Made by a program: the position numbers and the translations under genes. From Parcubacteria group bacterium (GTDB taxonomy: Bacteria; Patescibacteriota; Patescibacteriia; Magasanikbacterales; GCA-002688135), in assembly GCA_002688135.1 (NCBI GenBank), contig NZCD01000015.1, positions 1 through 33,374 on the forward strand: a DNA stretch of 33,374 nt. Direction: 5' to 3'. The notes beneath the pieces were generated by a model. The model was not told the DNA's origin and did no database searches. It saw nothing but the letters and a program-made list of their open reading frames with translations. Shown here piece by piece: positions 22,893 through 29,462 of the stretch. Positions within the stretch are counted from its first letter, which is position 1. The number at the start of each line of letters is the position of its first letter.

Positions 22893-22927
22893 AAGTATCA
22901 AGTATGAAGAATAAAGTATTAAGTATT
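22893..22927. repeat. Five tandem 7-mers filling the rpoA-rplQ gap
   Basis: Read on the minus strand: AATACTT, AATACTT, TATTCTT, CATACTT, GATACTT. The array begins at the base after the rpoA stop and ends 5 nt before the rplQ ATG. It is a direct array without an inverted partner. Confidence 0.85.
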
Positions 22928-23656
22928 CTATTCTTCAGATGATTCAGTTGCCTCGGGTTCGGCTGATCCACCGAGCCCGTCTTTCACGATACTAAAGTGA
23001 TCTACCAAAATCTGCGATGCTTGTTTTAATGCTTCTTCTGGCTCGATCGTTCCATCTGTTTCAATATCCAAAATCAATCGTTCATAATCTGTCACATCAC
23101 CAACACGAACATCTTCTGTTTTATATCCAATATTCACAACAGGATTATAAATTGAATCAACAGCAATTGTTCCTAATTCCAAATCTTTTGTCTCACGCTC
23201 CTCAACAGGAATGTATCCACGTCCTTGCTCAACTAGAATATCCATTGAGAATTCCAACTTATCATCAGTCAAAGTTGCAATAACCAATTCTGGATTAGCA
23301 ACTTCAGCATCTGCATTAGCAGCGATATCTCCAGCAGTAACTTGTTTCTTGCCTTTAACATCAACTTTCAATCGAGCTTCTGGAGTATGCAATTTCAAAT
23401 TCAACTGCTTTAAGTTCAACAAAATTTCTACTACATCTTCTTTCACACCTTCCATTGAAGAAAACTCATGTGAAACACCTTTAATTTTCACTGCTGTTAC
23501 AGCAGCTCCGGGCAGTGATGACAATAATACGCGTCGCAACGCATTTCCTAATGTCTGTCCGTAGCCAAAATAACATGGCTCAACAATAGCGCGCGCATGA
23601 GCCTTTGACTCACCCGCTTCGATCTTTACTGTTGATGGATGCAGTAATTGTTCCAT
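22928..23656 (-). CDS. rpoA: RNA polymerase alpha subunit without C-terminal domain
   Basis: The alpha dimer scaffolds assembly of RNA polymerase. The 242 residues cover the N-terminal domain: VEPCYFGYGQTLGNALRRVLLSSLPGAAVTAVKI, then GVKEDVVEILLNLKQLNL and VNIGYKTEDVRVGD. They end soon after ALKQASQILVDHFSIV with an acidic tail (EPEATESSEE). Typical bacterial alpha is about 310-340 residues and continues into an alpha-CTD (helix-hairpin-helix, DNA UP-element and activator contacts), which is missing. The stop is followed directly by an intact 7-mer array and rplQ, so this is not a visible frameshift. The gap upstream is a 194-nt structured leader. Confidence 0.96.
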   Translation of the reverse strand: MEQLLHPSTVKIEAGESKAHARAIVEPCYFGYGQTLGNALRRVLLSSLPGAAVTAVKIKGVSHEFSSMEGVKEDVVEILLNLKQLNLKLHTPEARLKVDVKGKKQVTAGDIAANADAEVANPELVIATLTDDKLEFSMDILVEQGRGYIPVEERETKDLELGTIAVDSIYNPVVNIGYKTEDVRVGDVTDYERLILDIETDGTIEPEEALKQASQILVDHFSIVKDGLGGSAEPEATESSEE

Positions 23657-23850
23657 AGATTTGGATCAAATAATATAATTTTTGTTTTGTATTTATGTTG
23701 ATGGTAGTGCCTTGGCATTTTGCACAAGGTTTGAGATAAAATCATTGAGAAGTGAGGAGGGATACTATCAGCTATCGCGACGAGCTTCGAAATGATTTTA
23801 GCCAAACGTTGGGCAAAAGGGCTGGCACTATTATCAAGATGAATGCATTG
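23657..23850 (-). promoter_or_regulatory. Structured rpsD-rpoA intercistronic region (candidate autoregulatory leader)
   Basis: Nested helices are visible (plus-strand coordinates): TAGTGCC/GGCACTA (23705-23711/23824-23830), TTGGC/GCCAA (23712-23716/23801-23805) and AAAATCATT/AATGATTTT (23738-23746/23791-23799). They stack in the same order, so one long branched fold is possible. No 7-mer array is present, unlike the other gaps of this operon. S4 is the classic alpha-operon autoregulator and its gene lies just upstream, but binding here is only a suggestion. Confidence 0.55.
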
Positions 23851-24471
23851 TTATCGTGAGTAGAACTCAATAATTTGTCCTGCGTTGAATGATTTATCAA
23901 AATCAGCTTCAGTAACTTCACTAACAACTTTTCCGCTCATAGCAGCAACATCAAGCGTAAGCCATGATGGAAGTGTCATGTTTTCCAATCTTCCTGCAAT
24001 AGTATCACCAAGTTTCCCTTTGCTGATTTTCTCTTTTACGCTAATAATCTGTCCAACTGATACTTGATAAGAAGGAATATTCAACATTTTTCCATCAACC
24101 AATATGTTTCCATGTCCAACCATCTGACGAGCTGCACGACGTGTCGGAGCAAGCCCTAATCGATACACAGCATTATCTAAACGACCCTCAAGTAACTTTC
24201 TCAAATTGATACTGGTATTTCCTTTATGGGTTGTTGCAGTCGCAACATACTTACGAAACTGTTTTTCAAGAATATTATATAAAGCACGCGCTTTTTGCTT
24301 CTCCATTAATTGCTTTCCATAATCAGTTTGACGACGACGTTTTGCAGCCTTAAGAGGACCATGTTGTCCAGGAGGAGTTTGGCGTCGTTTTACCGCACAG
24401 CGAGGACGACCGCAGACTGATTCTCCGAACTGGCGACATACTTTACATTTCATTGCTACTTTTGAAGGCAT
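23851..24471 (-). CDS. rpsD: 30S ribosomal protein S4
   Basis: Primary 16S rRNA-binding protein. The 206 residues start MPSKVAMKCKVCRQFGESVCGRPRC, with four Cys forming the zinc-binding form of the N-terminus. The S4 RNA-binding domain follows (RLDNAVYRLGLAPTRRAARQMVGHGNILVDGKMLNIPSYQV). Length is normal. In many bacteria S4 represses its own operon. The ATG follows CTAAACAAAT, a sequence also found before rpsM, and no Shine-Dalgarno sequence is visible. Confidence 0.97.
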   Translation of the reverse strand: MPSKVAMKCKVCRQFGESVCGRPRCAVKRRQTPPGQHGPLKAAKRRRQTDYGKQLMEKQKARALYNILEKQFRKYVATATTHKGNTSINLRKLLEGRLDNAVYRLGLAPTRRAARQMVGHGNILVDGKMLNIPSYQVSVGQIISVKEKISKGKLGDTIAGRLENMTLPSWLTLDVAAMSGKVVSEVTEADFDKSFNAGQIIEFYSR

Positions 24472-24477
24472 ATTTGT

Positions 24478-24540
24478 TTAGTTTGTAGTTTGTAGTGAGT
24501 AGTTTGTAGTCGAGTTTCTACTCACTACCAACTACGAACC
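24478..24540. repeat. Inverted repeat of 7-mers (rpsK-rpsD gap)
   Basis: GTTTGTAGTTTGTAGTGAG... (24481-24502) pairs imperfectly with 24518-24540 (three mismatches in 23). Built from the same GTAGTTT/GTAGTGA words as the rplQ-rplM element but with only a simple 15-nt loop. It nearly fills the gap between the two genes. Confidence 0.85.
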
Positions 24541-24551
24541 ACCCACTGACG

Positions 24552-25022
24552 CTAGATGCGTCTCGGTTTACGACGTCTGCATCCGTTATGTGGAATAGGC
24601 GTAACATCCTTAATTGATAAAACATTGATTCCTCCAGAATGAATTGATCGGATTGCTGATTCACGACCAGACCCAACACCTTTCACAAATACATGCGCTT
24701 CCTTAACATTAAATTTCTTACATTTCTCAACTAACACACGAGTTGTAACATTTGCTGCGTATGGAGTAGCCTTTTTAGGACCACGGAATCCACAACCTCC
24801 AGCAGATGACCACGCAAGTGTATCACCTTGTAAATCAGTTGCTGTCATCAAAGTATTATTGTAACTCACTTGTACATAAATAATGGCAGTTGGGACATTG
24901 CGATCTGCGCGCTTTTTCTTACGCTTCGCATTTTTATTCTTTGCACCTGTCTGCTTTGGAGCGGCCAAAATTGCGGCTGCTGCCTCTGCGACGGGATCAA
25001 GTGATGTTTGTTCATCTGACAT
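24552..25022 (-). CDS. rpsK: 30S ribosomal protein S11
   Basis: Platform protein of the small subunit. The conserved body runs from about residue 43: AIIYVQVSYNNTLMTATD, LAWSSAGGCGFRGPKKATPYAA, VKGVGSGRESAIRSI and the C-terminal DVTPIPHNGCRRRKPRRI. The first ~40 residues are an Ala-rich then Lys/Arg-rich extension that most S11 proteins lack in this length; total 156 residues versus about 129 in E. coli. It starts 3 nt after the rpsM stop, so translation is probably coupled. Confidence 0.97.
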   Translation of the reverse strand: MSDEQTSLDPVAEAAAAILAAPKQTGAKNKNAKRKKKRADRNVPTAIIYVQVSYNNTLMTATDLQGDTLAWSSAGGCGFRGPKKATPYAANVTTRVLVEKCKKFNVKEAHVFVKGVGSGRESAIRSIHSGGINVLSIKDVTPIPHNGCRRRKPRRI

Positions 25023-25025
25023 AAC

Positions 25026-25415
25026 CTATGTTTTGCTTACAGAAACACGTCCACTTCCCATGGTGTTTCGCTTATTTCCACGAACAGTTCGACTGTTAGT
25101 TTTTGTTCGTTGTCCGTGAACTGGTAAATTTCTTGAATGACGAGATCCGCGATACGACTTGATTTGCTTCAATCGTTGAATATTTGAAACAACCTCACGC
25201 CGCAAATCACCTTCTACTACGATATCTTTCTCAATAATTTTACGAATTCCTGCAACTTCATCTTCAGACAAATCCTTAATTTTCGTATTTCGATCTACAC
25301 CAGATTCTTTCAAAATGTTCAACGCACGAGTAGCTCCAACACCAAAAATCTTGGTGAGACCAATCTGAACGCGTTTATTGTCATCTAGGATGACGCCTGA
25401 AATACGAGTTGCCAT
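25026..25415 (-). CDS. rpsM: 30S ribosomal protein S13
   Basis: Head protein that contacts L5 and P-site tRNA. The 129 residues contain RISGVILDDNKRVQIGLTKIFGVG, DLRREVVSNIQRLKQIKSYRGSRHSRNLPVHGQRTKTNSRT and a basic tail, the standard S13 layout. It is followed by rpsK after 3 nt. The start codon sits behind CTAAACAAAT and a 7-mer array; no Shine-Dalgarno sequence. Confidence 0.97.
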   Translation of the reverse strand: MATRISGVILDDNKRVQIGLTKIFGVGATRALNILKESGVDRNTKIKDLSEDEVAGIRKIIEKDIVVEGDLRREVVSNIQRLKQIKSYRGSRHSRNLPVHGQRTKTNSRTVRGNKRNTMGSGRVSVSKT

Positions 25416-25420
25416 ATTTG

Positions 25421-25503
25421 TTTAGTTTGTAGTGGGTAGTTTGTAGTTTGTAGTCATCGCCTACGGCGATACTGCTCACTACTCACTACAACCTACTCAC
25501 TAA
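25421..25503. repeat. Inverted 7-mer repeat with GC mini-hairpin (rpmJ-rpsM gap)
   Basis: The left arm is made of AGTTTGT/AGTGGGT/AGTTTGT/AGTTTGT units (25424-25454). The centre is ATCGCC-TAC-GGCGAT (about 25456-25470). The right arm is CACTACTCACTACAACC-type (25476-25503). Arms pair imperfectly. The element fills the whole gap. Confidence 0.85.
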
Positions 25504-25507
25504 TAGT

Positions 25508-25621
25508 TTATCCTTGTCGTTGTTTATGCTTTTTTGTCTTACACAAAACATGAACGCGTTTTCCACGTCTAACGACTTTGCAATCTTTGCAGCGTTTTTT
25601 TACTGACGCAGAAACTTTCAT
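25508..25621 (-). CDS. rpmJ: 50S ribosomal protein L36
   Basis: The smallest large-subunit protein, 37 residues here: [16 protein letters not shown]...[14 protein letters not shown]. The zinc ligands C11, C14, C27 and the final His are all kept (C+ form). The frame runs upstream to 25714, but that extension lies in the leader after a strong promoter; the ATG at 25621 gives the canonical N-terminus and has AAAAGGG before it. It is the first gene after its own promoter, within the infA-rpmJ-rpsM order typical of bacteria. Confidence 0.95.
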   Translation of the reverse strand: MKVSASVKKRCKDCKVVRRGKRVHVLCKTKKHKQRQG

Positions 25622-25706
25622 ATCCCTTTTCAAAAAAATGATCGCCAGCGGAGCATATTTAAGCCCATGTTCGGGCAGCCTGGCTGACAAATTACTTCTT
25701 AATTGT
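25622..25706 (-). promoter_or_regulatory. Structured 5' leader of rpmJ
   Basis: About 85 nt between the predicted start and the rpmJ ATG. On the minus strand an outer GCCAG/CTGGC stem encloses GCCC-GAACAT-GGGC, and CAGCC-A-GGCTG overlaps it as an alternative. Two exclusive folds ahead of a ribosomal operon suggest a feedback leader. The ligand is unknown. Confidence 0.45.
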
Positions 25707-25713
25707 TGGCACA

Positions 25714-25742
25714 AGTATAGTAGATAGGCAGTTTTCTGTCAA
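25714..25742 (-). promoter_or_regulatory. Strong promoter of the rpmJ-rpsI operon
   Basis: Minus strand: TTGACA (25742-25737), 17-nt spacer, TATACT (25719-25714). A near-consensus sigma-70-type promoter that lets rpmJ and the downstream genes be made apart from infA. Confidence 0.88.
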
Positions 25743-25767
25743 TACGACGATGTGGATGAATTCAGAT

Positions 25768-25830
25768 AAATGGTTAAATTGTTAGTGCCTAGAAACTGCC
25801 TAACAATTTAACCATTTAACAATTTAACCA
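25768..25830. repeat. 18-bp perfect inverted repeat with 8-mer units (infA-rpmJ gap)
   Basis: AAATGGTTAAATTGTTAG (25768-25785) and its exact reverse complement (25800-25817) flank a 14-nt loop. AACAATTT/AACCATTT 8-mers continue to 25830. It lies right after infA, upstream of the rpmJ promoter. No T-run follows on the minus strand. Confidence 0.92.
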
Positions 25831-25841
25831 GATAATTTAGC

Positions 25842-26060
25842 CTAAAAACGGTAAATCACTCTCCCCTTCGTCAAGTCATACGGTGAAAACTCAACCTGAA
25901 CATCATCACCTATCACAATACGAATACGAAATCTGCGTAACTTTCCAGCCAAATGACCCATCACGGTCTGACCTGATTCCAACTTTATCTTAAATTTAGC
26001 ACCTGGTAGAACTTCCTCCACGGTTCCTCGAAGTGTAATAGCGTCGTCTTTTTTTGCCAT
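25842..26060 (-). CDS. infA: Translation initiation factor IF-1
   Basis: Single OB-fold factor that occupies the A site during initiation. The 72 residues read MAKKDDAITLRGTVEEVLPG...GHLAGKLRRFRIRIVIGDDVQVEFSPYDLTKGRVIYRF, a textbook IF-1. The frame opens at 26081, but the conserved MAKKD start at 26060 fits both the family and the promoter. The promoter lies partly in the 3' end of alaS, and its -10 is 11 nt before this ATG, so the leader is only a few nt with no Shine-Dalgarno sequence. Confidence 0.96.
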   Translation of the reverse strand: MAKKDDAITLRGTVEEVLPGAKFKIKLESGQTVMGHLAGKLRRFRIRIVIGDDVQVEFSPYDLTKGRVIYRF

Positions 26061-26071
26061 AATTGAACAAA

Positions 26072-26100
26072 AGTATATCACGAATGTTAATTTCCGACAA
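26072..26100 (-). promoter_or_regulatory. infA promoter overlapping the alaS 3' end
   Basis: Minus strand: TTGTCG (26100-26095), 17-nt spacer, TATACT (26077-26072). The -35 is inside the last alaS codons. Eleven nt separate the -10 from the infA ATG. Confidence 0.7.
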
Positions 26101-27847
26101 CTGCCTTGATGCGTCGGATACCTTGTGAACTTGATTCTTCCTTAATGATTTTAAAACTCTTAATTTCACCAGTCGACACAACATGCGGACCTCCGCAAAT
26201 CTCTTTAGATGCATCTCCAACAAAGTACACTTTAATTTTATCTCCAATTTGCGCATATGCATCATCAAACAATCCGATAGCGCCACGTTCTTTTGCTTCT
26301 TCAACAGAAAGCATTTCAAATTGAACAGGAATATTTTTTTCAATATTCTCGTTCACAATGGCCTCTACACGAGCTTTCTCATCATCAGTTAATTTATCAG
26401 GATGAGAAAAATCAAATCGTAATCTCTTTGCCGTAATGTTAGATCCTTTTTGCTCAACATGATCACCTAAAACCTCTCGCAATGCAGCATGCAACAAATG
26501 CGTCGCAGTGTGCCCCATGATTGTTTTTGGATCACTATCAGCTAATCCTCCTGCAAACTTTTGCCCTGCTCCTGCGCGAGATAATTCTTGATGTTTCTTA
26601 AACTCTTCATCAAATACTTTGTGATCAACCATTTGTCCTTTTTCACGAGCAAGCTCAATCGTTAATTCCAAGGGAAATCCATATGTTGAAAACAAATGAA
26701 ACGCATGTTCACCAGATAACTCATGCTTGGCAATCATCTTTTCAAACTCCTTTAAACCACGCTTGATTGTTTTAGAAAATTTATCTTCTTCTGTTTGAAG
26801 GCAAGAAATAACATGTTCTTTATTTTCAGAGAGTTCCGGATAAGCTTCAGAATATTCAGAAATCACAACTTCGGCAAGATCAACAGTAAATGCATCTTCA
26901 ATCCCAATCATACGACCATGACGAATCGCACGACGTATTAAACGTCTAATAATATAGCCCTGATCAACATTAGATGGAGATAATCCAGCACGATCCGCAA
27001 GCATGAAAGTAGCCGAACGCATATGATCAGCAATAATTCTCACAGAAGTTTCGTCCGCACCCTCATCTGCACGCTCTTCAATTTTCTGAATAATAGGAAT
27101 AAATAACTCTGTGTCATATACGCTTACCTGTCCTTGTAATACTGCAGCAGTTCTTTCAAGCCCCATTCCCGTATCAACATTCTTTTGAGAAAGCGGTTTC
27201 AGCTCATCACCAACCTTATCAAACTCCATGAAAACATTATTCCAAATCTCAACCCAACGATCATCAGATGGATCAAAAGTATCAGGAACATCAACACCAC
27301 CAGTCCAATAAAAAATTTCAGTGTCAGGGCCTTGTGGTCCAGGATGCTTTCCGCCAGCAGGCCACCAATTATCATCCTTTCCTAAATAAGAAATTCGTTT
27401 TTCTGGAATTCCTAATTCGATCCACAACTTTGCAGATTCGTCATCGCGAGACGCATCATCATCTCCAGCAAACACACTTACCGCCAACATGTTCACATCC
27501 AACCCGAGCCACTTATCAGAAGTGAGAAACTCAAAACTCCACTTGATTGAATCATCCTTAAAATAATCACCAAGCGACCAATTCCCCAACATCTCAAAAA
27601 AAGTAAGATGCGTATTATCCCCCACCTCATCAATATCACCAGTACGCACACATTTCTGATAATCAACCAAACGAGTACCAGAAGGATGAGCCTCCCCCAT
27701 TAAATAGGGAACTAAAGGGTGCATGCCCGCTGTTGTAAACAATACAGATGGGTCATTTTCAGGAATTAAAGAAGCGGAAGGAATATGTGTATGTCCCTTT
27801 TCTACAAAAAATTTGATAAATGTTTCTCGTAATTGATGTGCAGTCAT
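26087..27847 (-). CDS. alaS: Alanyl-tRNA synthetase, short form without C-Ala domain
   Basis: Class II enzyme that charges tRNA-Ala and hydrolyses mischarged Ser/Gly-tRNA-Ala. The 586 residues hold the catalytic domain (FTTAGMHPLVPYLMG, LTFFEMLGNWSLGDYF, NVDTGMGLERTAAVLQG), the tRNA-recognition domain (QGYIIRRLIRRAIRHGR) and the editing domain with its zinc ligands (GHTATHLLH, CGGPHV). The protein ends SSSQGIRRIKAVVGN. Standard AlaRS is about 850-880 residues because a C-Ala domain follows; here it is absent, and the stop is followed at once by infA. Short AlaRS proteins are, as I recall, common in CPR. No Shine-Dalgarno sequence is seen. Confidence 0.96.
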   Translation of the reverse strand: MTAHQLRETFIKFFVEKGHTHIPSASLIPENDPSVLFTTAGMHPLVPYLMGEAHPSGTRLVDYQKCVRTGDIDEVGDNTHLTFFEMLGNWSLGDYFKDDSIKWSFEFLTSDKWLGLDVNMLAVSVFAGDDDASRDDESAKLWIELGIPEKRISYLGKDDNWWPAGGKHPGPQGPDTEIFYWTGGVDVPDTFDPSDDRWVEIWNNVFMEFDKVGDELKPLSQKNVDTGMGLERTAAVLQGQVSVYDTELFIPIIQKIEERADEGADETSVRIIADHMRSATFMLADRAGLSPSNVDQGYIIRRLIRRAIRHGRMIGIEDAFTVDLAEVVISEYSEAYPELSENKEHVISCLQTEEDKFSKTIKRGLKEFEKMIAKHELSGEHAFHLFSTYGFPLELTIELAREKGQMVDHKVFDEEFKKHQELSRAGAGQKFAGGLADSDPKTIMGHTATHLLHAALREVLGDHVEQKGSNITAKRLRFDFSHPDKLTDDEKARVEAIVNENIEKNIPVQFEMLSVEEAKERGAIGLFDDAYAQIGDKIKVYFVGDASKEICGGPHVVSTGEIKSFKIIKEESSSQGIRRIKAVVGN

Positions 27848-27875
27848 AAATATAAATCATGTTATCCGAATACAC

Positions 27876-27904
27876 AGTGTAATAAAATCCTGATATTTAC
27901 GCAA
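27876..27904 (-). promoter_or_regulatory. Possible alaS promoter
   Basis: Minus strand: TTGCGT (27904-27899), 17-nt spacer, TACACT (27881-27876), immediately after the upstream terminator. Leader about 20-25 nt. Confidence 0.5.
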
Positions 27905-27905
27905 T

Positions 27906-27926
27906 AAAAAAGCCCCGTAGGGCTTT
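27906..27926 (-). terminator. Intrinsic terminator of the mnmA/membrane-protein unit
   Basis: Minus strand: AAAGCCC (27926-27920), TACG loop, GGGCTTT (27915-27909), then TTT. It overlaps the stop codon of the small membrane protein. Confidence 0.88.
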
Positions 27927-28218
27927 AAGATGGATCCTGCTTCTCTACAACATTCAAATGCGTAGCTTCTTTAATGCGTTGTGTACGAGCTGGACCACGA
28001 GGAGTCGTGGATCGAATTGATCGCCGATGAGTGCGATGGGCTCGCAAATACTGACGTGTGCAATGACCAACTAAATATGGAATACACAAAACAAGTGTAA
28101 TACCGCTCACTAACATAGAAATGATATGAAACCAGCCATATGCAGTAATTGCTATGATCGAGGCAACCATCATCCCAACAAGCAAACCCAAACGAAACTC
28201 ATCTCCTGAATCGTACAT
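27925..28218 (-). CDS. Small two-helix membrane protein with Arg-rich tail (97 aa)
   Basis: Unrecognised. From the ATG at 28218 it reads MYDSGDEFRLGLLVGMMVAS, then two hydrophobic helices (about 10-31 and 36-54), then a strongly basic tail (HCTRQYLRAHRTHRRSIRS) likely to lie on the cytoplasmic membrane face. The frame opens earlier at 28299, but that part overlaps mnmA. AAAGGAGG lies 5 nt before the 28218 ATG and decides the start. The gene begins 19 nt after the mnmA stop and ends in a terminator, so it is the second gene of an mnmA operon. A role with MnmA is not implied by its sequence. Confidence 0.78.
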   Translation of the reverse strand: MYDSGDEFRLGLLVGMMVASIIAITAYGWFHIISMLVSGITLVLCIPYLVGHCTRQYLRAHRTHRRSIRSTTPRGPARTQRIKEATHLNVVEKQDPS

Positions 28219-28237
28219 GATTCCTCCTTTGACAACA

Positions 28238-29299
28238 CTATGCATAACACAATGTATCGACAGCGTCAATAACACCACCACCCAAACACTCGTCTCCACT
28301 GTAGATAACCAAAAATTGTCCTGGCGGGACAGATTTTACAGGAGATGCAAATGAAATCATATTGTTATTTAAAGTAATGACTTCTCCGCCGTGAAGGTAC
28401 CTAACATGCCCTACAAGTTTTTCTGAAGAGTGTGGTTTTCTAATCCAATGCACACTTGCTAAAGATGCTCCAGAAGCAGACAAAGCAGGATGATCATCAC
28501 CAGCTGCAACAGTCACAGTATTTGTAACCGCATCTTTCTCAACTACATAATACGGTACGCCACCACCAACGCCAAATCCTTTCCGCTGTCCTATCGTAAA
28601 AAACTGTACTCCGTCATGCTCGCCAAGAATCTTTCCATCCGTATCTTTAATAACACCTTTCTTTTCTGGTAACCGCTCTTTTAAGAATGTTTTTAAAGCA
28701 ACATTTCCCACAAAACATATTCCGCGAGTAGACCTCTTATCTGCAACACAAAGGCTCAAATCACTCGCAATTTTTCTGACTTCATCTTTTGTCTTCTCTC
28801 CGAGAGGAAATAATGTTTTAGAAAGTTGATTCTGTGTGAGTCTATGTAAAAAATAAGACTGATCTTTTTTATTATCTTTCCCTTTTAATAATGCAAATCG
28901 ATCACTGCGCTGCTCAACACGAGCATAGTGACCAGTCGCAATAAAATCACAATTCAACTTTTCAGCATCCTTCAATAACAATTCAAATTTTACCAAAGAA
29001 TTACATAACACATCTGGATTCGGTGTCCGACCTGCTGCATATTCAGCATACATATATTCTGTAACATGCTCACGGTATGCATCCTCATAATCAAAAGTCA
29101 CAACCTCAATTCCCAATTCAGCACCTACTCGCAACGCATCACGACGATCCTCAATCCAACACGGATCAAATCCATGATCACCAGACCAGCATTTCATAAA
29201 TGCACCAACAACCTCATAACCTTCCTGTAACAAAAAATGCGCCGCAACAGCACTGTCGACGCCGCCAGATAATCCAAGTAATACGCGCTTTTTTGTCAT
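28238..29299 (-). CDS. mnmA: tRNA-specific 2-thiouridylase MnmA
   Basis: ATP-dependent enzyme that makes 2-thiouridine at the wobble position of tRNA-Lys, -Glu and -Gln. The PP-loop is SGGVDS (11-16). The catalytic cysteines are C99 (NPDVLCN) and C195 (RGICFVG). The C-terminal part holds GQRKGFGVGGGVPYYV. The 353 residues are normal. The frame opens at 29326, but the ATG at 29299 gives the canonical MTKKRVLLGLSGG start and lies exactly 8 nt after a TACTCT -10, so the mRNA is probably leaderless. A sulfur donor such as a cysteine desulfurase must be encoded elsewhere. Confidence 0.96.
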   Translation of the reverse strand: MTKKRVLLGLSGGVDSAVAAHFLLQEGYEVVGAFMKCWSGDHGFDPCWIEDRRDALRVGAELGIEVVTFDYEDAYREHVTEYMYAEYAAGRTPNPDVLCNSLVKFELLLKDAEKLNCDFIATGHYARVEQRSDRFALLKGKDNKKDQSYFLHRLTQNQLSKTLFPLGEKTKDEVRKIASDLSLCVADKRSTRGICFVGNVALKTFLKERLPEKKGVIKDTDGKILGEHDGVQFFTIGQRKGFGVGGGVPYYVVEKDAVTNTVTVAAGDDHPALSASGASLASVHWIRKPHSSEKLVGHVRYLHGGEVITLNNNMISFASPVKSVPPGQFLVIYSGDECLGGGVIDAVDTLCYA

Positions 29300-29307
29300 A
29301 GAAACAC

Positions 29308-29336
29308 AGAGTAGTACATGACGCACCGCGCGTCAA
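29308..29336 (-). promoter_or_regulatory. mnmA promoter (leaderless geometry)
   Basis: Minus strand: TTGACG (29336-29331), 17-nt spacer, TACTCT (29313-29308), 8 nt, ATG at 29299. It abuts the inverted repeat that follows tdk. Confidence 0.75.
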
Positions 29337-29343
29337 TGTGGCG

Positions 29344-29460
29344 AGCTTTTAGCTGTTAGCTTTCAGCTGTCAGGAAATGAGGCGAGCAAAGCTCGCAATT
29401 AAAAAACGTCGCCTCTGGCGACACATTGTCTAAAAGCTAACAGCTAACAGCTGAAAGCTC
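29344..29460. repeat. Inverted repeat of AGCTGTT/AGCTTTT 7-mers with two GC hairpins (tdk-mnmA gap)
   Basis: The left arm 29344-29374 (GAGCTTTTAGCTGTTAGC...) pairs with 29430-29460, 26 of 31 positions matching. The interior contains GCGAG-CAAAG-CTCGC (about 29382-29396) and GTCGCC-TCT-GGCGAC (29408-29422). It runs from the tdk stop to the mnmA -35. Same architecture as the GTAGTTT elements, but a different 7-mer word. Confidence 0.93.
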
Positions 29461-29462
29461 AA

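Noticed and set aside
22421-25503. CRISPR-like array in the ribosomal operon
   Set aside because: Units are 7 bp with no spacers and the arms are inverted; no cas genes.
25622-25714. 31-codon N-terminal extension of rpmJ
   Set aside because: It begins at the -10 element of the promoter and L36 is normally about 37 residues.
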